From Acidobacteriota bacterium (lineage in GTDB: Bacteria > Acidobacteriota > Thermoanaerobaculia > Gp7-AA8): a DNA stretch of 52,899 bases. Position numbers and translations under genes: made by a program. This document shows, piece after piece, positions 48,036-52,899 of the stretch. Position 1 is the stretch's first letter. Each line of letters opens with the position of its first letter. Under the pieces are notes generated by a model. That model had not been told where the DNA came from, did not search any database, and worked only from the letters and a program-made list of their open reading frames with translations. The stretch spans positions 1-52,899 of the forward strand of contig JAJXWV010000011.1 in assembly GCA_021781455.1 (NCBI GenBank), in the 5' to 3' direction.

Positions 48036-50537
48036 GTGAATCAGATCGCGCGCTGGGCCGCAATTGTTCTCGTCGCCGCCGCCGTTCCTCTCTTCGGCGC
48101 GACCAACCCTCCGGTGCTCCTCACGATCAACCCGCAGAAGGTCATCGCCGGCACGGGCGCGTTCACGCTCTCGGTCACGGGAGCCAATCTCACCGGCTCG
48201 ACTCTCCGCGTCAACGGCACGCCGCGTACGACGAACGTCATTTCCGACTCGGCGCTGACTGCGGCGATCACCTCGAGCGACGTTACCAATGTGGCCACGC
48301 TGCAGATCACGGTCGCGAATTCGATCGGATCCTCGTCCGCTCTCCAGCTCTTCGTCCTGCCGAACAGTCCCTCCATCACGTCGCTCGACCCGAGCTCATT
48401 GCAGGTCCGCACCACGTCTCTCACCGTCACGGTCAACGGCCAGAACTTTGCCAGCACCGCCATCGTGCGAGTCAACGGCTCGAACAGGCCGACCGCGTAT
48501 GTGGACACCTCGCACCTGACGCTGACACTGCTCTCGTCCGACGTTGCCACGACGGCGACGCTGAACGTGACGGTCCTCAATCCGAACGCCCAGCTCTCCA
48601 ATTCCGTTGCGCTGAGCGTTTCCATCGGCGGGACCGCCCCCACGATCACGCTGATCAGCCCTAACAGTGTCGTGGCGGCCTCTCCCGGCTTCACGCTTTC
48701 CGTCGTCGGGACGAACTTCGTGAGCGGCTCGGTGGTCCGGGTGAACGGGACGGTGCGCGCCACGACCTTCGTCGATACGACGCACCTCACCGCCCAGATC
48801 CCGTCGACAGACATCGTGAACGCCGGGACGCTGAACATCACGGTCCTGAACCCCGACGCCACGGTGTCGGCACCGGCGGTGCTGACGGTCTCGGCCGCGG
48901 GGCTGCCGGTCATCAACAGCATCTCGCCGACGACCGTCGTCGTCGGTGCAAACCCGTTTACGCTGCTGATCAGCGGCATGAATTTCGTGAACGGCTCGAC
49001 CGTCCAGGTGGGCACGATCGGCCGCGCTTCGACGTTCATCGACACGACGCAACTCTCGGTCGGCATCAACACCACGGACGTTCTGACGGTCGGTCAGATC
49101 CCCATCACCGTGACCACGCCGCAGCCGCATGTGGCCACCTCCAATCAGGCCATTCTGTACATCGTCGCGGTCAATGCGCCGACCATCACGACGATCAGCC
49201 CACAGAACGTGCAGGCCGGAACGCCTGACTTCACCCTGCTCATCAACGGCTCGAATTTCCTGTTCAACGACTTCGTGCAGATCAACGGCAGCGCACGGGC
49301 GACGCAGTTCATCAGCGCCACGCAGCTCGCGGCGGTCATTCCGGCCTCCGACATTGCCTTTCCCGGCATCCTCGCGGTCACCGTGGAACGCAATGACCAC
49401 ACCTCGGTTTCCGCGCCGGTCATGCTCACGGTCGCGGATGCCGCTCTGCCGTCGATTGCGTCGTTCAACCCGGCCACGGCCAACGTCGGCGATCCTCCCT
49501 TCACCCTGGCGGTCCTCGGCTACAACTTCACGACGACCTCGGTCGTCACGTTCGACACCACTCCGCGGGCCACGCAGTTCGTCAGCGCCACCGAGCTCGA
49601 CATCGACGTGACCGCGGCCGACCTGGCGACGGCGCAATCGATTCCGGTGCAGGTCGTCAACCCGGGCGGCATCGTTTCTCCGATCGTGCTCTTCCCCGTC
49701 GTCGTTCCGGTCCCGACGATCGCTTCGCTCACGCCGGCATCCGTCATCTCCGGTGATGCCGGATTCCAGCTCGTCGTCACGGGAACGGATTTCTCGAGCG
49801 ATGCGGTCATCAGCATCAACGGCACGCCGCGCGCGACGACCCTGCAGTCGGCCACCGGCGCGCTGACCACGAATATCGACGCCAGCGAGATCAGCGCTCC
49901 CGGCCAGCTGAACGTCACCGTCTCCAGGAACGGCGGGACGTCTGCCGTCGCGGTCCTGCCGATTCTCCGGCCGACCATCACCGCGGTGAATCCGACGGCC
50001 ATCGTCATCGGTATGCCGAATGTCGCCATGACCGTGCAGGGCTCCGCGTTCCTGAGCACCTCCACGATCGTCTTCAAGGGATCCGACCAGGCGACGACGT
50101 TCAATGCGGACGGCTCGCTGAGCACGACCATCGACGCCACGACTCTGACCGATCCCGGCCAATACGCCGTGGTCGTGAAGAACTCGCCGAGCTCCTCCTC
50201 GGCACCCTTCCTGATCGACGTGCAGGCGCCTGGGACGCCGCAGGTCACGAGCGTGACGCCCCCTTCGCTCGCCGCCGGTTCCGGCGCCACGACGATCCAG
50301 ATCAGCGGAGCGAACTTCGTCCCGCTTTCCGTCGTGACGGTCAATGGCAGCGATCGGGTCACGACCTTCGTGGGCGGAAACGTGCTGAACGCGAATCTCC
50401 TCGCGCAGGACGTGAGCGCCCCCGGAACGCTCCGTGTGGCAGTGCGGAATCCGGGGGGTGCGACGTCGACCGAGCTGGTCGTGACGGTGACCGGCACCGC
50501 GACGGTCCCGTCGCGACGGAGGGCCGTCAGCCACTGA
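48036..50537 (+). CDS. Secreted protein of nine IPT/TIG repeats
   Basis: 833 residues from GTG 48036 (GCAGGGGG upstream); TTG 48018 and GTG 48033 are alternatives. A signal peptide ends near AAVPLFGA. Then about nine tandem Ig-like IPT/TIG domains of ~85-90 residues follow, each starting with a P.I..I.P pattern and G..F.L.V.G.NF, for example ITLISPNSVVAASPGFTLSVVGTNFV and ITTISPQNVQAGTPDFTLLINGSNF. No catalytic domain or sortase/PEP-CTERM signal is visible; the end is SRRRAVSH. IPT repeats usually act as spacers in cell-surface or polymer-binding proteins. The high repeat identity could allow repeat-number change. Confidence 0.85.
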   Translation: MNQIARWAAIVLVAAAVPLFGATNPPVLLTINPQKVIAGTGAFTLSVTGANLTGSTLRVNGTPRTTNVISDSALTAAITSSDVTNVATLQITVANSIGSSSALQLFVLPNSPSITSLDPSSLQVRTTSLTVTVNGQNFASTAIVRVNGSNRPTAYVDTSHLTLTLLSSDVATTATLNVTVLNPNAQLSNSVALSVSIGGTAPTITLISPNSVVAASPGFTLSVVGTNFVSGSVVRVNGTVRATTFVDTTHLTAQIPSTDIVNAGTLNITVLNPDATVSAPAVLTVSAAGLPVINSISPTTVVVGANPFTLLISGMNFVNGSTVQVGTIGRASTFIDTTQLSVGINTTDVLTVGQIPITVTTPQPHVATSNQAILYIVAVNAPTITTISPQNVQAGTPDFTLLINGSNFLFNDFVQINGSARATQFISATQLAAVIPASDIAFPGILAVTVERNDHTSVSAPVMLTVADAALPSIASFNPATANVGDPPFTLAVLGYNFTTTSVVTFDTTPRATQFVSATELDIDVTAADLATAQSIPVQVVNPGGIVSPIVLFPVVVPVPTIASLTPASVISGDAGFQLVVTGTDFSSDAVISINGTPRATTLQSATGALTTNIDASEISAPGQLNVTVSRNGGTSAVAVLPILRPTITAVNPTAIVIGMPNVAMTVQGSAFLSTSTIVFKGSDQATTFNADGSLSTTIDATTLTDPGQYAVVVKNSPSSSSAPFLIDVQAPGTPQVTSVTPPSLAAGSGATTIQISGANFVPLSVVTVNGSDRVTTFVGGNVLNANLLAQDVSAPGTLRVAVRNPGGATSTELVVTVTGTATVPSRRRAVSH

Positions 50538-50656
50538 CGATTCCTCGCCGGCCCGCCCTTCGCGCAAGATCGTCAGGGTCAATTTCCGCTCGTCCTCCGA
50601 GCCGTAGAGGCGCCGCGTTTGCAGTAGACTCGTTCTAATCAGCGGAGCCCGCCTGC

Positions 50657-52519
50657 GTGTTTCCCGACGACGAAGATACTGATCGGTTCGACCGGACCAT
50701 TTCTCACCGCCGCCTTCCCGACGGGGCCGTGGTCGACAAGCGCGCGCAGGACCGCCGTCAATCGAACACGCGCATTCTCTTCATCACCATCATCGTCATC
50801 GCCATCCTGTACTTGGCCAAGCCGGTGGTGGTGCCGATGGCTCTGGCGATTCTGTTCACCTTCCTCCTCTCGCCCATCGTTTCCATCCTGGAGAGGACGT
50901 TTCTGCGCCGCACCGGCGCCATTGTGCTGTCGCTCGCCATCGCGGTCGGCGGCCTGTCGCTCGGCGGCTGGTGGATTTATCAGCAGTTCACGGCCGTGGC
51001 GCAGGAGCTCGGTCGTGCCGCCACCAGCGGGCACATCGAGGAGAAGCTCCGGTTCCTGCGGCGCAGCACCGGTGGAACGTGGGCCATCGTGGAGCGCACG
51101 CTCCAGCGGGTAGCCGAGTCAGCGTCCACTGTCGACCGGTATGAGAAGCCCGACCTCAAAGTGAGGGTCATTCCCGAACGGCTGACGATCGCCGAGCAGT
51201 ACAAGAAGTTTGCGCCGACCATCGAGTTCGTCGCCGCCGCGTTCCTGGTGATCGTGCTGCTCTTCTTCCTGCTGCAGGATCGGGAGCAGTTGCGGGACAA
51301 GCTGCTGAGGCTGGCGGGGCGGGCGCATCTGACGGTCACCACGCAGGCCATCGGCGAGACCTCGCAGCGGATCAGTCGTTACCTGCTGACGATTGCGCTT
51401 CTGAACATCGGTTTCGGTCTGCTCATCTCCCTGGGACTGTTCGCCCTGCAGGTGCCGCATGCCGCCTTATGGGGAGTGCTGGCGGGATTGTTGCGTTTCG
51501 TTCCTTATGTCGGGGCCGTGCTCAGCGCCGCGATGCCTACGTTTCTTTCGTTGGCGCTGTTCCCCAACTGGTACACCTCGCTGGCGGTCCTGGGCCTGTT
51601 CGTTCTGACGGACCAGCTGTTAGGCGGCTTCGTCGAGCCTCTGGTGATCGGACATCGCGTCGGCGTCTCGCCGATCGCGCTTTTGAGCGCGGCGATCTTC
51701 TGGGGCTGGTTGTGGGGGCCGGTGGGCCTGTTGCTGGCCACGCCCATCACCGTGATCCTCACCGTGGGCGGTGAATTCATCCCCGCACTGCGCGTCTTCA
51801 CGATCATGTTCGGGACCGAGGATCCGCTGGAGGGTTACCTCAGTTTCTATAACCGCCTGCTGGTGCGCGATCGCACCGGCGCTATCGCCATTGCCGACCG
51901 CCAGGCGGAATCCGAGACCATGGAGGAGATGTTCATCGATCTCTTCATCCCCACGCTCACCTTCGCGCAGGAAGAGCTGGAGCGGAAGCGTATCTCCACG
52001 GCCAACGACCATTTCATCAAGGACGTGATCCGCGAGCTGATCATCCGCTACGGCGACCGCAACGCCGGCACTCCCGAGCCGGACCGCCACATCGTGGCCG
52101 TTTCCGTGGCCGGCGAGCGCCTTTCCCTCGGCACGCTCATGCTCACGCAACTGCTCCGGAGCGAGGGGTACTCGGCCGATTACTTCACCGATCTGCCCGA
52201 CGAGGAGCTGGTCTCGTTCATCACCGAGGTCAAGCCGGAAGCGGTGTTCGCGTCGTGCGCGAACGTCGAGCATCTCGACGCCGGCCTTTCGCTGCTGCAG
52301 CTGCTGTCCTCGCAGTTCCCGGAGCTGATGATCGTCGCCGGCGGCTCGGGTTTCGCGAGCGATCGCGAGAAGGCGCTGTCGTCGGGAGCGACCTACGTGC
52401 CGTCCACCCTCAGCGAGGCCAAGGAAGACTTTCTGGCACGACGAAGGGGCGGACGCCGGAAGACGGCCCGGTCGCTCACCTTCAGCGGAACGCGTTTCCG
52501 CGTCCCGCCGCCGGCGTGA
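50657..52519 (+). CDS. AI-2E family permease fused to a B12-binding-like domain
   Basis: 620 residues from GTG 50657. Residues ~35-370 are an AI-2E/PerM-type transporter: about eight membrane segments, AKPVVVPMALAILFTFLLSPIV near the start and VGVSPIALLSAAIFWGWLWGPVGLLLATPITVIL near the end. A linker (~390-470) is followed by ~480-600, an alpha/beta domain HIVAVSVAGERLSLGTLMLTQLLRSEGYSADYF...VFASCANVEHLDAGLSLLQLLSS...IVAGGSGF that follows the fold of cobalamin-binding domains. The cobalt-ligand motif DxHxxG is not present (GERLSLG instead), so corrinoid binding is doubtful. The transported molecule is unknown. Its TGA lies at the start of a heptamer array. Confidence 0.8.
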   Translation: MFPDDEDTDRFDRTISHRRLPDGAVVDKRAQDRRQSNTRILFITIIVIAILYLAKPVVVPMALAILFTFLLSPIVSILERTFLRRTGAIVLSLAIAVGGLSLGGWWIYQQFTAVAQELGRAATSGHIEEKLRFLRRSTGGTWAIVERTLQRVAESASTVDRYEKPDLKVRVIPERLTIAEQYKKFAPTIEFVAAAFLVIVLLFFLLQDREQLRDKLLRLAGRAHLTVTTQAIGETSQRISRYLLTIALLNIGFGLLISLGLFALQVPHAALWGVLAGLLRFVPYVGAVLSAAMPTFLSLALFPNWYTSLAVLGLFVLTDQLLGGFVEPLVIGHRVGVSPIALLSAAIFWGWLWGPVGLLLATPITVILTVGGEFIPALRVFTIMFGTEDPLEGYLSFYNRLLVRDRTGAIAIADRQAESETMEEMFIDLFIPTLTFAQEELERKRISTANDHFIKDVIRELIIRYGDRNAGTPEPDRHIVAVSVAGERLSLGTLMLTQLLRSEGYSADYFTDLPDEELVSFITEVKPEAVFASCANVEHLDAGLSLLQLLSSQFPELMIVAGGSGFASDREKALSSGATYVPSTLSEAKEDFLARRRGGRRKTARSLTFSGTRFRVPPPA

Positions 52520-52540
52520 GTCCTGAGTGCTGAGTCCTGA
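52517..52540. repeat. CAG-heptamer array after the AI-2E gene
   Basis: Directly after the TGA (52517-52519) come GTCCTGA, GTGCTGA and GTCCTGA, units CAGGACT/CAGCACT on the other strand. The same TGA-GTCCTGAG junction is seen at the end of tgt (21085). No inverted arm is evident. Confidence 0.75.
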
Positions 52541-52551
52541 GTGGCCGAGCA

Positions 52552-52680
52552 TGTCATCCCGGGCGTCAGCGAGGGATCCGGGTGGAGGGGCGGCACGCTA
52601 ACTTGATTCAAGTCGTTAGCCGGCCGCTTTGCGCGCCTGCCGCCCCCCCAGATCCCTCGCGCACGCTTCCAGGAAACTCC
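52552..52680. repeat. Large palindromic repeat, family P1 (copy 4, degenerate)
   Basis: It begins GTCATCCCGGGCGTCAGCGAG, like copy 2 at 28690, and GGGATCCGGGTGGAGGGGCGGC has an approximate inverse near 52638-52672 (GCCGCCCCCCCAGATCCCTCGCGCACGC). The middle (CTAACTTGATTCAAGTCGTTAG) is a smaller stem. Confidence 0.65.
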
Positions 52681-52710
52681 CAGTGTTTATGCGGGCTCTG
52701 GCGTTCGTTG

Positions 52711-52800
52711 CCCTTCTCCCCGCCGCAGCGGGGAGAAGGTGCCGAAGGCGGACAAGGGGTCTCCTTCTGGACGAGAACGAGACCCCTCACCCCCATACGC
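52711..52800. repeat. Palindrome CTTCTCCCCGC-CAGCGGGGAGAAG and flank
   Basis: CCTTCTCCCCGCCGCAGCGGGGAGAAGG at 52713-52740 is a near-perfect hairpin followed by GTGCCGAAGGCGGACAAGGGG. Inverted copies of GGGGTCTC and GAGACCCC bracket 52756-52786. This sequence type is known as a common dispersed intergenic repeat in GC-rich bacteria. No gene lies between 52540 and 52835. Confidence 0.6.
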
Positions 52801-52835
52801 GCTAACTTAACGACAAGGGACCTAGAATCAGCAGT

Positions 52836-52899
52836 ATGGACGCAACGGTGAGTGAGAGTGAGTGGGTTGCGTATCAGTTTGCTTATCTGGTGACGCTGC
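52836..52899 (+). CDS. 5' end of a truncated gene
   Basis: ATG 52836 opens a frame (MDATVSESEWVAYQFAYLVTL) that runs off the window. Only 21 residues are visible, which is too little for any assignment. Confidence 0.3.
   Translation, partial: MDATVSESEWVAYQFAYLVTL

Overview
The window looks like a chromosomal segment of a GC-rich, Gram-negative (diderm) bacterium. LolA, a TonB-dependent receptor, SecD/SecF/YajC, TrmFO, an MglA-type GTPase, a split glycine decarboxylase (GcvPA/GcvPB), DUF3467 and large GT-C-like membrane proteins together suggest Acidobacteriota or a close relative. That placement is an inference from gene content, not from a marker phylogeny. Most of the window is ordinary housekeeping DNA with dense ORFs on both strands.

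Layout. 323-412 tRNA-Ser(UGA). 555-1733 MglA-like GTPase with a long C-terminal tail (minus). 1954-6390 three tandem exported amidohydrolase-family genes, two of them lacking the metal-binding HxH. 6510-8693 cobalamin riboswitch and BtuB-like receptor. 8952-10617 DUF3467 and trmFO (minus). 10739-14500 a small, lower-GC island next to tRNA-Pro(GGG), bounded by a 26-bp direct repeat of the tRNA 3' end and carrying two secreted-protein genes, one frameshifted. 14804-18032 GHMP kinase with an unknown C-terminal half and an M23 peptidase (minus). 18205-19785 an exported protein and LolA. 19873-24311 tgt-yajC-secD-secF, closed by a clear terminator. 24525-26864 MaeB malic enzyme. 27030-28681 response regulator and mnmA, divergent. 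28850-31973 glmS and a fibronectin-type lipoprotein. 31978-39487 two large GT-C-like membrane proteins flanking a DUF255 thioredoxin-fold protein. 39991-43041 a conserved protein of unknown function and a XerC/D recombinase. 43360-47914 the glycine cleavage operon gcvT-gcvH-gcvPA-gcvPB. 48036-50537 a secreted protein of nine IPT/TIG repeats. 50657-52519 an AI-2E-type permease fused to a B12-binding-like domain. 52836-end a truncated ORF.

The most unusual signal is not a gene. At least ten places carry short hairpin elements built from heptanucleotides of the form CAGNNNN, where the four variable bases differ by locus (ATCG, ACCA, CGAA, CTCT, GACT, CGGG) but usually agree between the two arms. 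They sit against stop codons (MglA-like, DUF3467, xerC, tgt, the AI-2E gene, the first amidohydrolase). One lies inside the third amidohydrolase signal-peptide region, and one appears as an in-frame insertion of about 22 codons inside tgt. Because 7 is not a multiple of 3, each array reads as the same heptapeptide in every frame; several versions are stop-free on both strands, which would let them enter coding sequence harmlessly. A second class uses octamers starting GGT. Separate larger palindrome families fill many other intergenic gaps. The genome therefore appears heavily colonised by small palindromic repeats comparable in behaviour to Rickettsia palindromic elements, but with a modular heptad design.
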